From positions 1 through 64,000 of the forward strand of contig SHUD01000004.1 in NCBI GenBank assembly GCA_009697505.1: a stretch of 64,000 nucleotides of DNA, read 5' to 3'. Below the pieces are notes generated by a model that was given only the letters and a program-made list of their open reading frames with translations, made no database searches and was not told where the DNA came from. A program made the position numbers and the translations under genes. This stretch comes from Bryobacterales bacterium. Lineage in GTDB: Bacteria > Acidobacteriota > Terriglobia > Bryobacterales > Bryobacteraceae. This document shows, in pieces, positions 19,096 through 28,972 of the stretch (the stretch's first letter is position 1; each line of letters starts with the position of its first letter).

Positions 19096-20715
19096 ATGAA
19101 AAGCAATCTCAAGATCAAAGCCCTGGCCATCGCCGTTATCCTCCTGGGATGCATTTACGGCATCATTGGCCTGCCGACGTCCACCGCGCAATTGGTGGCC
19201 AACTGGAACCAGAACATCCGTCTCGGTTTGGATCTCAGGGGCGGGAGCCAACTCGTTTTGCAGGTGCAGATCCAGGATGCCTTCAAGGCCGAAGCCGATT
19301 CCGTCATCCAGCGCCTCAAAGATCAGTTGAACGGCAAGCAGATCCAGTTCGCGGAGATGCTGCGCAACGAACCGCCGACCATTAAAGCCGCCGATACCAT
19401 TCAGATCGACGTGAAGGGCGTGCCCGCCACCAGCGCCGGCGACTTCCGCGCTCTGGTCAACGACAACGTCGGCAGCGTGTGGAACCTGACCACCGTCAAC
19501 CCGACCGACTACCGCCTGAACATGAAGACCAGCGAGTCCATCAAGCTGCGCCAGGACACGCTGACCCAGAGCATGAATACGATCGAGAAGAAGATCAACG
19601 CGCTAGGCGTGGCCGAGTCCAGCGTGCAGCAGCGCGGCCGTAGTGACGCCGAGGCGGAACTGCTGGTACAGCTTCCGGGCGTCGACGATCCGGCCCGCGT
19701 GAAGCAGATTCTGAAGACCGCCGCTATTTTGGAGCTATATGAGGTGGTGGGCGGCCCGTATTCCTCGCGTGATGATGCCCTCTCTAGCAAAGGCGGCGTG
19801 TTGCCGCTGAATAGTCAGGTCCTGGTGAGTCCGGCGCGCGGCGGGAGCCCGGCGGGAGCCTACATCCTCGGGCGCACGCCAGTGGTCACCGGCCGCGACC
19901 TCCGCGATGCCCGTCCGCAGCAGGACCAAAACGGCCGCTGGGAGACGCAGTTTACGCTTTCCCAGGATGCGGCCAAGCGTTTTGACCGCTTCACCGGCGC
20001 CAATATTGGCAAGCCGTTGGCGATTGTATTGGATAAGAATGTGTTGAGCGCACCGACCATTCAGGCCAGGATCAGCGACAGCGGGGTGATCACGGGAATC
20101 GGAACCCACGATGACGCCGCCGATCTGGCGTTGAACCTGCGCGCGGGTTCGCTGCCGGCGAGCGTCGAGTACCTGGAAGAACGCACCGTGGGTCCCTCGC
20201 TGGGCGCCGATTCTATCCGGTCGGGCATCTCCGCGGGTATCGCGGGTGTCATTGCCGTGGTGCTGGTCATGCTCGTGTATTACAAGAAGAGCGGAATCAA
20301 TGCCACGCTCGCGCTGATTTTAAACGCCATCATTTTGATTGCCGCCTTGAGTTACTTGGACGCCGTTTTGACGTTGCCGGGCATCGCGGGCGTGATTCTG
20401 ACCATCGGTATGGCCGTCGACTCGAATGTGCTGATCTTTGAAAGAATTCGCGAGGAGCTGCGCGCGGGGAAAGCGGTGATCGCGGCGGTGGACGCCGGGT
20501 TCAGCAAGGCGTTCCTGACCATCATCGACACGCACGTGACCACGGTGGTTTCCTGCGCCTTCCTGTTCCTGTTCGGAACCGGCCCGGTAAAGGGTTTTGC
20601 GGTCACGCTGGTGATTGGTTTGATTGCGAATGTGTTTACGGCCATTTTTGTTTCCAAGACGATTTTCGATTGGGATCTGGGGCGCCAGAAGCAAGCCGTT
20701 GCGATCAGTATCTAG
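19096..20715 (+). CDS. secD: Protein translocase subunit SecD
   Basis: IRLGLDLRGGSQLVLQV; AVDSNVLIFERIREEL. Confidence 0.96.
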   Translation: MKSNLKIKALAIAVILLGCIYGIIGLPTSTAQLVANWNQNIRLGLDLRGGSQLVLQVQIQDAFKAEADSVIQRLKDQLNGKQIQFAEMLRNEPPTIKAADTIQIDVKGVPATSAGDFRALVNDNVGSVWNLTTVNPTDYRLNMKTSESIKLRQDTLTQSMNTIEKKINALGVAESSVQQRGRSDAEAELLVQLPGVDDPARVKQILKTAAILELYEVVGGPYSSRDDALSSKGGVLPLNSQVLVSPARGGSPAGAYILGRTPVVTGRDLRDARPQQDQNGRWETQFTLSQDAAKRFDRFTGANIGKPLAIVLDKNVLSAPTIQARISDSGVITGIGTHDDAADLALNLRAGSLPASVEYLEERTVGPSLGADSIRSGISAGIAGVIAVVLVMLVYYKKSGINATLALILNAIILIAALSYLDAVLTLPGIAGVILTIGMAVDSNVLIFERIREELRAGKAVIAAVDAGFSKAFLTIIDTHVTTVVSCAFLFLFGTGPVKGFAVTLVIGLIANVFTAIFVSKTIFDWDLGRQKQAVAISI

Positions 20716-20869
20716 CGGAGCGTTCTTTTCGGGCTGGTTTTATTCGGGCTTGGACGTTGCGGAGATTTGTGTTAGTTTAAAAGACCGTGTCGCATTTTGG
20801 ATGGAACTTTCCGGCGGCCGGCGGTGTCTGTAGCAACTGGTCGTAGACTGTCTAACGGTCATAGGGTCG

Positions 20870-22081
20870 ATGGAATTATTTAAGAACACAAGTTTTGACT
20901 TCCTGGGCAAGAAGTGGCCCTTCATCATCGCCTCTTTGGTGTTGACGGGAGCCGGTTTGGCCAGTCTGGCGATGAAGGGCGGTCCCAACTATGGGATCGA
21001 CTTCAAGGGCGGGGCGCAGATGTACCTGCGTTTTAATCAGGAACCGCCAGTGGAGAAAATCCGTTCCGCGCTGGAGAGCAAGATCCAGGGTGAAATTTCA
21101 GTGCAGCAGGTGACGGGGCAGCCTGAGGTCATTGTGGGCACCGAAATCCGGGATGAGAAAGAACTGAACGCCAACCGCCAGATCATCGAAGACGTGCTGC
21201 GGAGTACGTTCGCGGCTCCCGACGGGAAGCTGGACCTGAATAATTCCTCCATGGGGCAGTTGGCGGAACGTCTGCGCGAGCCTCTGTTGCAGGCCAGCGT
21301 GGCGCTCTCCGAGCAGGAGTTGCAGGATGTGGTGAAGAACATCCAGGCCTTCCGCGCCTCCAAGGGCGGGATCCTGACGTCTCTGGACCAGTTGTCGGGA
21401 GTGCAGGGTGTCAGTGCGCAGATCCTGCAGGCGGTTAAGCAGCAGTGCGCCCTCGGGCCGTTTACGGTTTTGTCGGCCGAAGTGGTCGGCCCCAAGATCG
21501 GAAAAGATCTGCAGGGTCAGGCGATCCGGGCTACGTTGCTGGCTTTGGCCGGAATGCTGGTCTACATCGCCTTCCGTTTCGAATGGATTTACGGCGTAGC
21601 CGCCGTGGTGGCCGTGTTTCATGACACCATCATCACCATCGGGCTGTTCTCGCTGTTCGACCGGCAGATTTCCTTGACGGTGGTGGCGGCGCTGCTGACG
21701 CTGGTGGGTTATTCGATGAACGATACCATCGTGGTGTTCGACCGCATCCGCGAAAATCTGCGGCTGATGCGGCGGGAGTCGATGACCAATGTCATCAACA
21801 TGAGCGTCAATCAAACGTTGAGCCGGACCATCCTGACCAGCGGCTTGACATTATTGACGGCACTATCGTTATTCTTATTTGGCGGGCAGGTCTTGAACAA
21901 CTTTGCTTTTGCCTTGGTGGTTGGCATTCTGGTGGGCACGTACTCGTCGGTTTTCATTGCCAGCCCAATCCTGGTATTCTGGCAGAACTTTATGGATTCC
22001 AAAAAGTCGAGTGCGCCGGCTCCTCCGGTGAAAGAAGTTTCGTCGCGGCCGGCCAGTACTCGCAAAGCGGTGCGCGGATAG
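20870..22081 (+). CDS. secF: Protein translocase subunit SecF
   Basis: NYGIDFKGGAQMYLRF; LLTLVGYSMNDTIVVFDRIREN. Confidence 0.95.
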   Translation: MELFKNTSFDFLGKKWPFIIASLVLTGAGLASLAMKGGPNYGIDFKGGAQMYLRFNQEPPVEKIRSALESKIQGEISVQQVTGQPEVIVGTEIRDEKELNANRQIIEDVLRSTFAAPDGKLDLNNSSMGQLAERLREPLLQASVALSEQELQDVVKNIQAFRASKGGILTSLDQLSGVQGVSAQILQAVKQQCALGPFTVLSAEVVGPKIGKDLQGQAIRATLLALAGMLVYIAFRFEWIYGVAAVVAVFHDTIITIGLFSLFDRQISLTVVAALLTLVGYSMNDTIVVFDRIRENLRLMRRESMTNVINMSVNQTLSRTILTSGLTLLTALSLFLFGGQVLNNFAFALVVGILVGTYSSVFIASPILVFWQNFMDSKKSSAPAPPVKEVSSRPASTRKAVRG

Positions 22082-22108
22082 GATCGCAGCGCGGAAAGGA
22101 TACAGCAT

Positions 22109-22855
22109 ATGAGTATGTTCGATCAAACCTTCGTGGACGGTGTGGGCAAGACCCACAAGAGCTGGACGGTGGCGCTGTCATTCGGATTCCAGTTCCTGCT
22201 GACCGGGATCATGATCCTGATCCCGTTGATCTACACGGATATTCTGCCGCAGGCGCAGTTAACCAGCATGCTGACGGCGCCTCCGCCTCCGCCTCCGCCT
22301 CCGCCTCCGCCTCCTCCAGCCCCCGTGAAGATCATCAAGGTCGCGCCGCGCCAGTTTGACGCCGGCCGCCTGATGGCCCCTCGTGAAATTCCGAAGAACG
22401 TCGCGATCATTCAGGAAGATGCTCTTCCGCCGAGCGCCAGCCAGTTGCAACTGGCGAGCGGAATTCCGGGCGGTATCCCGGGCCTGGGCGGGCTGGGAGG
22501 GTTAGCCGGGGCTCCGCCGCCGCCGCCTCCTCCTCCTCCGGTGAAAGTGGTCGAGACGCGCCGGGAGCCGTTGCGCGTCGGCGGCAACGTGCAGGCCGCG
22601 AACTTGCTCAAGCGCATTACGCCGCTGTATCCGCCGCTGGCCAAATCCGCGCGCATTCAGGGAACCGTGCGCTTCACGGCGATTATCGCCAAGGAAGGCA
22701 GCATTCAGAATCTTCAGTTAGTAAGTGGTCACCCGATGCTGGTTGCAAGTGCGACCGATGCGGTAAAGCAGTGGGTTTACAAGCCGACTTTGCTCAACGG
22801 CGAGCCGGTGGAAGTCATCACTCAGATTGACGTCAACTTCACTCTGAGTCAGTAG
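22109..22855 (+). CDS. TonB-family energy transducer
   Basis: N-terminal TM, poly-proline linker, C-terminal LYPPLAKSARIQGTVRFTAIIAKEGSIQNLQLVSGHPML. Confidence 0.9.
   Translation: MSMFDQTFVDGVGKTHKSWTVALSFGFQFLLTGIMILIPLIYTDILPQAQLTSMLTAPPPPPPPPPPPPPAPVKIIKVAPRQFDAGRLMAPREIPKNVAIIQEDALPPSASQLQLASGIPGGIPGLGGLGGLAGAPPPPPPPPPVKVVETRREPLRVGGNVQAANLLKRITPLYPPLAKSARIQGTVRFTAIIAKEGSIQNLQLVSGHPMLVASATDAVKQWVYKPTLLNGEPVEVITQIDVNFTLSQ
22279..22314 (+). repeat. (CCTCCG)n hexanucleotide tract encoding poly-proline
   Basis: Direct read; encodes the 13-Pro run of the TonB linker. Confidence 0.85.
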
Positions 22856-22912
22856 GTCCGAAGCGGGGCGTTTTAACTCTTCGCTTTTAAATTTCAACTC
22901 GCAGGAGAAAAT

Positions 22913-23650
22913 ATGGTTTTACAATTGCAAGTTTGGGCGTTGATGTTTCTTCAAGAGAGCGCTGGAGTCAGCTTCGATCCGCGCTCGATGTGGAATCAGA
23001 TGGGCTTTTTGGCCCGCTTTGTCGTGGTTCTGTTGTTTGTCATGTCGGCCTGGTCGATTGGGGTCATGATCGATCGCGCGCTCGCCTTTGGCGCGGCTCG
23101 CGGCCAGTCCCGGCAGTTCGCTCCGGCCGTGGCCGGCGCGTTGCGCGAAGGCAAGCTGGATGAAGCCATCAAGATCGCCGACCGTTTCCCCAAGAGCCAC
23201 TTGGCCAAGGTCGTCGTGGCTGGGTTGCAGGAATTCCGCGCTCATCAGATGAGCTCGGATATCTCCGGTGAAGAGATCGCGGCATCCACCCGCGCCCTGG
23301 AACGCGCCGAAGCGATCGTCCACGCCGAACTGAAGCGTGGTGTCGCCGGTCTCGCCACGATTGGTTCCACCGGTCCGTTCGTGGGACTGTTCGGAACGGT
23401 CGTCGGCATCATCAACGCGTTCAAGGGAATTTCGAGCGAAAAGTCCACTGGTCTGGGCGCCGTCGCGGGCGGTATTTCCGAAGCGCTGGTGACCACCGCC
23501 GTGGGTCTGTTCGTCGCGCTTCCCGCGGTGTGGGCCTACAACTACTTCGCGGGCCGCGTGGAAGCGTTCGACGTGGAGATGGGTAACTCCAGCTCCGAGC
23601 TGATCGACTACTTCATCAAGCGCACCCAGAAGGCTGGCGCGGGAAAGTAG
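22913..23650 (+). CDS. MotA/TolQ/ExbB proton channel family protein
   Basis: GVAGLATIGSTGPFVGLFGTVVGIINAFKGI. Confidence 0.93.
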   Translation: MVLQLQVWALMFLQESAGVSFDPRSMWNQMGFLARFVVVLLFVMSAWSIGVMIDRALAFGAARGQSRQFAPAVAGALREGKLDEAIKIADRFPKSHLAKVVVAGLQEFRAHQMSSDISGEEIAASTRALERAEAIVHAELKRGVAGLATIGSTGPFVGLFGTVVGIINAFKGISSEKSTGLGAVAGGISEALVTTAVGLFVALPAVWAYNYFAGRVEAFDVEMGNSSSELIDYFIKRTQKAGAGK

Positions 23651-23792
23651 TTCGCCCCGCAGGTACGTTTTCCGCGAGTTGAAATTCTTCCGGTATGCGC
23701 CGCCTGTCCATTTCCTGGCGGGCGGCGTCAACCGGGAGGGAGCAGCCCACGGGAGCGATCCCGGAAAGGGCAGAAGTTTAGAGGAGTCGTCT

Positions 23793-24245
23793 ATGAAAAA
23801 ACCAAAGGCACCGGAAGTTACCGCCGATATTAATGTCACTCCCATGGTGGACGTGATGCTCGTGCTGTTGATCATCTTCATGGTGATCACGCCGATGTTG
23901 ACCAAGGGCGCCGCAGTGGAGCTGGTGAAAACCGCCCATCCCATCGCGATGAAGGATGCCGACAAGGAAGACGCGATTTTGGTCGCGATCACGCGCAATG
24001 GCGAACTCTTTCTCAGCCCCGGCAATAAGCGTCTGACCGTGGAAGAGCTGTCGGGAAAAGTCCGCGATCTGCTCACCAACCGGTTGGATAAGACCATATA
24101 TATTAAGTCCGATATGCGTGCGAAGTACGAGCGGGTGACCGACGTTGTGGACAACCTGCGCGCCGCCGGCGTGGATCAGTTGGGTCTGCTGACAGAGCAG
24201 GTTGCTGGCGAGAGGAAGCCCACCACCCCGGCCGCCGCGCAGTAA
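23793..24245 (+). CDS. ExbD/TolR family protein
   Basis: INVTPMVDVMLVLLIIFMVITPML. Confidence 0.93.
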   Translation: MKKPKAPEVTADINVTPMVDVMLVLLIIFMVITPMLTKGAAVELVKTAHPIAMKDADKEDAILVAITRNGELFLSPGNKRLTVEELSGKVRDLLTNRLDKTIYIKSDMRAKYERVTDVVDNLRAAGVDQLGLLTEQVAGERKPTTPAAAQ

Positions 24246-24285
24246 GGCAACCGGTATTATTTGTAGTAGTTAAGGAGATTTCTAT

Positions 24286-24717
24286 ATGTCAATGGCAGTG
24301 GGGGGGGCTAATCAAGGTCCCCGTGCAGATATTAATATGACGCCCCTGATTGATGTGCTGTTGGTGCTGCTGATCATCTTCATGGTGATTACGCCTCTGA
24401 CACCGCACGGTTTGGAGGCTCTGGCGCCTCAGCCGCCGCCGCCCAATACGCCGCCGCCGCCGCCTGGGCAGGACCGTACGGTCGTGATCGTCATTGATAA
24501 AGACAAGTCGATGCACCTCAACCAGGACCCTATCAACGTCGACCAGCTCGAAGCCCGTCTGACGGATGTCTTCAAGACCCGCGCCGAGCGCGTGGTCTTC
24601 GTCAAGGGCGATCCGGACTTGGATTTTCAGACGGTCGCTCACGCGATCGACATCGCCAAGGGTGCGGCTATCGACAAGGTCGGGCTGATGACTCCCAAGG
24701 CTGAACTCGGTCAGTAA
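24286..24717 (+). CDS. ExbD/TolR family protein (second copy)
   Basis: INMTPLIDVLLVLLIIFMVITPLT; G8 run at 24300-24307 just after the start. Confidence 0.93.
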   Translation: MSMAVGGANQGPRADINMTPLIDVLLVLLIIFMVITPLTPHGLEALAPQPPPPNTPPPPPGQDRTVVIVIDKDKSMHLNQDPINVDQLEARLTDVFKTRAERVVFVKGDPDLDFQTVAHAIDIAKGAAIDKVGLMTPKAELGQ

Positions 24718-24732
24718 CGCGGAGGGAGAATG

Positions 24733-25584
24733 ATGAACATGATGCGTAAAACGACGCTCCTCGGCGCCACGCTCGCGATTGGCGCCCTCACGCTGTTGGG
24801 CACCGGCTGTAACAAGCTGAAGTCCCGCGACGACCTCAACAAGGGCGTCACCGCGTATAAGAACGCGAAGTATTCCGTGGCCGTGGATCTGTTCCAGGCA
24901 GCCATTAATCTGGATCCGGAAAATCCCAACGCCCGCGTCTACCTGGCCACCGCCTATATGATGCAGTGGATTCCGGGCGCGGTGTCCCCTGAAAATCTCC
25001 AGTTTTCCGCCAAGGCCAAAGACGAGTTCAACAAAGTTCTGGACAAGGATCCCAACAACGGCGTCGCGCTGGCTTCGCTGGCCTCGCTCGCGTTCAACGA
25101 GGCGGACCCGCTTCCGTTGGAACAAAAAATAGGCAAGCTCGATGAGGCGGCCAGCTGGTACACCAAGCTGGTCACCGCGGATCCCAAGAACCGCGATGGC
25201 TACTACAGCCTGGGCGCCATCGCCCAGAAGAAGTTCTATCCGGCTCTGATGACGGCTCGCGTCAATGGCAACATGAAACCGGATGAACCCGGACCGCTCA
25301 AGGATAAAAAAACAAGAACGGAGCTCACCGCCAAGTATATGCCGACGATCGAGGACGGCATCAAGAACCTGGACAAGGCCCTGGAAATCGACAAGGAAAG
25401 TGACGACGCCATGGCTTACAAGAACCTCTTGATCCGCGAGCGTGCCGACCTCGCCGATGATAAGGACGCCTACAAGAAGCAGATCGAAGAGGCCGATTCC
25501 TGGCTCCAAAAGGCTCTGGACACCAAGAAACTCAAGCAGGAACGCGCCGAGAAGAAGACTTCGGGCGGCATCATCCAGGACTAG
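24733..25584 (+). CDS. TPR-repeat lipoprotein
   Basis: IGALTLLGTGCNKLKSRDDLNKGVTAYKNAKYSVAVDLFQAAINLDPENPNARVYLATAYM. Confidence 0.82.
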   Translation: MNMMRKTTLLGATLAIGALTLLGTGCNKLKSRDDLNKGVTAYKNAKYSVAVDLFQAAINLDPENPNARVYLATAYMMQWIPGAVSPENLQFSAKAKDEFNKVLDKDPNNGVALASLASLAFNEADPLPLEQKIGKLDEAASWYTKLVTADPKNRDGYYSLGAIAQKKFYPALMTARVNGNMKPDEPGPLKDKKTRTELTAKYMPTIEDGIKNLDKALEIDKESDDAMAYKNLLIRERADLADDKDAYKKQIEEADSWLQKALDTKKLKQERAEKKTSGGIIQD

Positions 25585-25605
25585 GTCTCAGTACTTAAGG
25601 GCTTC

Positions 25606-25640
25606 AGGACAGTAGGCCAGAAATGGCGTACTGTCCTTTT
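25606..25640 (+). terminator. Rho-independent terminator
   Basis: AGGACAGTA ... TACTGTCCT followed by TTT. Confidence 0.8.
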
Positions 25641-25679
25641 CTATTTTCATCGTCCGTTAAACTGCCGCTAAACTAATAG

Positions 25680-27932
25680 ATGAGTATGCCGGAACCCCCT
25701 CAGGCCGCTGTCCTCCCCGCGTCCGTGACGGTAACGCCGGTCCTGGCGCCCGCGCCTGGGGAAGTGGAACTCCTATACCAGGAGCTGGAGGCGCGTATCG
25801 TCAAGCTTCGTCCCAGCGAAGATCTGGCGCCCCTTCGTAAGGCCTTCCAGTTCGCGGCCGAACGTCATCGCAATCAGCAACGCGTTTCCGGCGAGGCGTT
25901 CATGGTGCATCCGGTTCTGGTCACGCGCCAACTGGCGGACATGAACATGGATATGGTCTGCCTGCAGACCGGGCTGCTGCACGATGTGGTGGAGGACACC
26001 AGCGCGACCATTGCGGAGGTCAAGCGCGAATTTGGCGAGGACGTGGCCCGCTGCGTCGATGGCGTCACCAAGCTGAGCAAACTCAATCTTGCCAACCGCG
26101 AGGAGCGCCAGGCGGAGAGTGTCCGCAAGATGCTGCTGGCCATGGTGAACGACATCCGCGTGGTCCTGGTGAAGCTGGCGGACCGTCTGCACAACATGCG
26201 CACGCTAGGCTCCCTGCCGCGCGAAAAGCAGGAGCGCATCGCCACCGAAACCATGGAGATCTACGCACCCATCGCGCACCGCCTGGGAATGGGCAAGATC
26301 CGCGGCGAGCTGGAAGATCTCGCGTTCCACTACCTGGAACCGGAGGCCGCCGCCGGTCTGCTCAGAGACTTTGAATCGCAGCACGCCGCCAACGAGACTT
26401 TCCTCAAGGAAATCAGACACACCGTCGAGCTGCTGCTGGCCCGCGAAGGCATCCCCGCGCGGGTGGACGGGCGGCTGAAGCGGGCGTACTCGGTGTTCCA
26501 GAAATTGAAGCGGCAGAAGATCACGCTGGATCAGGTCTACGACCTGCTGGCCGTGCGCATCATTACGGATTCCGTCAAGAACTGCTACGCGGCGCTGGGC
26601 GTGATTCATAACGAATGGCATCCCATCCCCGGCCGCATCAAGGATTTTATCGCCATTCCGCGCCCCAATTTGTATCAGTCGCTCCACACTTCGGTGATGG
26701 GCCCTGGCGGGCGGCATTTTGAAGTGCAGATCCGCACCGACGAGATGCACCGCGTGGCCGAAGAAGGCATCGCCGCGCACTGGAAATACAAGGAGGGCCG
26801 CCGCGGCGCCGCCGAAGACGACCAGAGGATGGCCTGGCTCCGCCAGTTGGTGGAGTGGCAGCGCGAAATGCACGACCCCACGGAATTCATGTCCACCCTC
26901 AAGGTGGACCTCTACCCCGAGGAAGTCTACACCTTCACGCCCAAAGGCCGCGTCATTATTCTGCCGCGCGACGCCACGCCGATCGACTTCGCCTACGCCA
27001 TCCACTCCGACGTTGGGAACACGTGCACGGGCGCCAAGGTCAATGGGCGCATGGTGCAGTTGAAATACGGGCTGCGCAACGGCGATGTGGTCGAAATTCT
27101 TACGCAACCTGGACACCTGCCCAGCAAAGATTGGCTGGCGCTGGTCAAGACGCCGCGCGCGCGCAACAAAATCAGGCACGTCATCAATACCACCGAGCGC
27201 GCCAAGTCCATCGAGATCGGGGAGAAATACCTGGAGCGCGAAGCCCGCCGGCTCGGCGTAGCCATGAGCCGCGTCTCCAAGGCTCAAATCGAATCGGTCG
27301 CCGCCGAATACGGGTGCAGCAAGATGGAAGACTTGCACGCGGCGCTCGGATACGGGAAGTATTCCCCTCGTCAGGTTCTGCAGAAGTTGGCACCGGACCA
27401 GGTTGGACCCGAGGCACCCGAAGCAGTCCAGGTTCCCGCGTATGCGCCGGACCGTTCCGCTGCCCCGGCCGACCCGGACCTGGTGATCCGCGTCAAAGGG
27501 ATGGACGAACTGCTGGTGTATCGCGCCAAGTGTTGCAACCCGATCCGCGGGGAGGCCATCGTGGGCTACGTGACGCGCGGCAAAGGTGTCGCCGTTCACT
27601 CGCGGAACTGTTCCAACGTGCAGAATCTGATGTACGAAGTGGAGCGCAAGATCGACGTTGAGTGGGCCCGCGCGGCCCAGGAAACGTTCCAGGTGAAACT
27701 GCTCATTCACACCGAGGACCGGCCCGGCATGCTGAGCCAGTTGACCGCCGCGCTGTTCAGCGAGCAGACCGACATCCGCAGCCTGGAAGCGCGCAGCGAC
27801 GACGAGCGCGCCGCCGACGGAGCCATTATGGATGTGACCATTGAAGTAAAGGACAAGAAACAATTGGAGCGCGTGGTTTCCGCCATCCGCCGCATCTCCG
27901 GCGTTCGTGACATTGAGAGAGTGAATCAGTGA
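25680..27932 (+). CDS. RelA/SpoT bifunctional (p)ppGpp synthetase/hydrolase
   Basis: HD domain HPVLVTRQLADMNMDMVCLQTGLLHDVVEDT, TGS domain, C-terminal ACT. Confidence 0.95.
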   Translation: MSMPEPPQAAVLPASVTVTPVLAPAPGEVELLYQELEARIVKLRPSEDLAPLRKAFQFAAERHRNQQRVSGEAFMVHPVLVTRQLADMNMDMVCLQTGLLHDVVEDTSATIAEVKREFGEDVARCVDGVTKLSKLNLANREERQAESVRKMLLAMVNDIRVVLVKLADRLHNMRTLGSLPREKQERIATETMEIYAPIAHRLGMGKIRGELEDLAFHYLEPEAAAGLLRDFESQHAANETFLKEIRHTVELLLAREGIPARVDGRLKRAYSVFQKLKRQKITLDQVYDLLAVRIITDSVKNCYAALGVIHNEWHPIPGRIKDFIAIPRPNLYQSLHTSVMGPGGRHFEVQIRTDEMHRVAEEGIAAHWKYKEGRRGAAEDDQRMAWLRQLVEWQREMHDPTEFMSTLKVDLYPEEVYTFTPKGRVIILPRDATPIDFAYAIHSDVGNTCTGAKVNGRMVQLKYGLRNGDVVEILTQPGHLPSKDWLALVKTPRARNKIRHVINTTERAKSIEIGEKYLEREARRLGVAMSRVSKAQIESVAAEYGCSKMEDLHAALGYGKYSPRQVLQKLAPDQVGPEAPEAVQVPAYAPDRSAAPADPDLVIRVKGMDELLVYRAKCCNPIRGEAIVGYVTRGKGVAVHSRNCSNVQNLMYEVERKIDVEWARAAQETFQVKLLIHTEDRPGMLSQLTAALFSEQTDIRSLEARSDDERAADGAIMDVTIEVKDKKQLERVVSAIRRISGVRDIERVNQ

Positions 27933-28303
27933 GTCTGCCGCCCCAGGAACCCGAACACATCGCCATTTCCAAGTCCAAGGGCATCAAGATCGATTGGAAA
28001 GACCGTCACCACAGCGAGTACGGGCTCGCCTATTTGCGCGACGAATGCCCCTGCGCCACCTGCACGGGAGCGCACGGAACGGCGCCCCAGAAATCCAGCT
28101 ACGGAGCGAACGGGGGAGGGAGCGGCGGGAAGGAGCTGTTTCCCATGTACAAAGCCACGCTCAAAATGCTCAGCGTGGAGGCCGTGGGAGGCTACGCGAT
28201 CCGCATCGACTGGTCCGATGGCCACAACACCGGCATCTATTCGTTCGATCACCTGCGCCGCATCTGCCCGTGCGCGGAGTGCGGCGCCCAGCGGGAACCT
28301 TAG
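27929..28303 (+). CDS. DUF971 domain protein
   Basis: IKIDWKDRHHSEYGLAYLRDECPCATCTG...LRRICPCAEC. Confidence 0.85.
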   Translation: MSLPPQEPEHIAISKSKGIKIDWKDRHHSEYGLAYLRDECPCATCTGAHGTAPQKSSYGANGGGSGGKELFPMYKATLKMLSVEAVGGYAIRIDWSDGHNTGIYSFDHLRRICPCAECGAQREP

Positions 28304-28310
28304 CTCTCCT

Positions 28311-28688
28311 TCACCACGACAAGCGCCGCAGCCCTTTGACGCGGTCGAAATGAGCATCGCGGCTCAGCACTGGGAGGCCATGCTGGCGGCCAAGAGCCGC
28401 GATCCAGACATCATTGGCGGGGATGGGTCTGCCTAGGTGGCGCAACTCGGAACGAACACCGACGTACCACGGGATAGTTTCCTCGGTGATTTCCAGAATC
28501 TGGCAAGTTTCGAGAAACGGTCGAAGCCATTGCTCGTAATTACGTGCCCGCCTGGAGTGGGCGATGCCATACCGGTACTCGCCCAATACCACGACCGGGA
28601 TCGCCACCAACCCCGCTGTGGAAACAGCCTTAACGGCACTGGGAATGTTGTCGGCAAACGCCGACAATGCATTCGTGTCCAGAATCAA
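28311..28688 (-). CDS. vapC: PIN-domain toxin, VapC type
   Basis: MILDTNALSAFAD...IPANDVWIAALGRQHGLPVLSRDAHFDRVKGLR. Confidence 0.88.
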   Translation of the reverse strand: MILDTNALSAFADNIPSAVKAVSTAGLVAIPVVVLGEYRYGIAHSRRARNYEQWLRPFLETCQILEITEETIPWYVGVRSELRHLGRPIPANDVWIAALGRQHGLPVLSRDAHFDRVKGLRRLSW

Positions 28689-28936
28689 AGCCGGTCCTCA
28701 GGCTCGATCTGCTCGAATTCCTCTTCCATCAGCTTATTGATACGAATCGTCTCATTGTGCAGATGGCGCAATCCGCCGGCAAACTTCATCCACGGTTTTT
28801 CGCCGGATACCGGTGCCGCCGCAAGCTTCTCCTCGACGGCCTCGGTTACGAATTGCCGCAGCGGGATTCCCCGCTCGGCGGCCTTCACTTTGGCTTTCCG
28901 GAAAATTGGGTCGGGGATTTCCAGCGTGGTCTTCAC
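28685..28936 (-). CDS. vapB: VapB-type antitoxin
   Basis: MKTTLEIPDPIFRKAKVKAAERGIPLRQFVTEAVEEKL; overlaps vapC start. Confidence 0.82.
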   Translation of the reverse strand: MKTTLEIPDPIFRKAKVKAAERGIPLRQFVTEAVEEKLAAAPVSGEKPWMKFAGGLRHLHNETIRINKLMEEEFEQIEPEDRL

Positions 28937-28972
28937 AACTTCATCTTCCCATATTTATGGGATTGTGACCTT

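Noticed and set aside
26205-27863. 552-aa minus-strand ORF
   Set aside because: Antisense to RelA/SpoT
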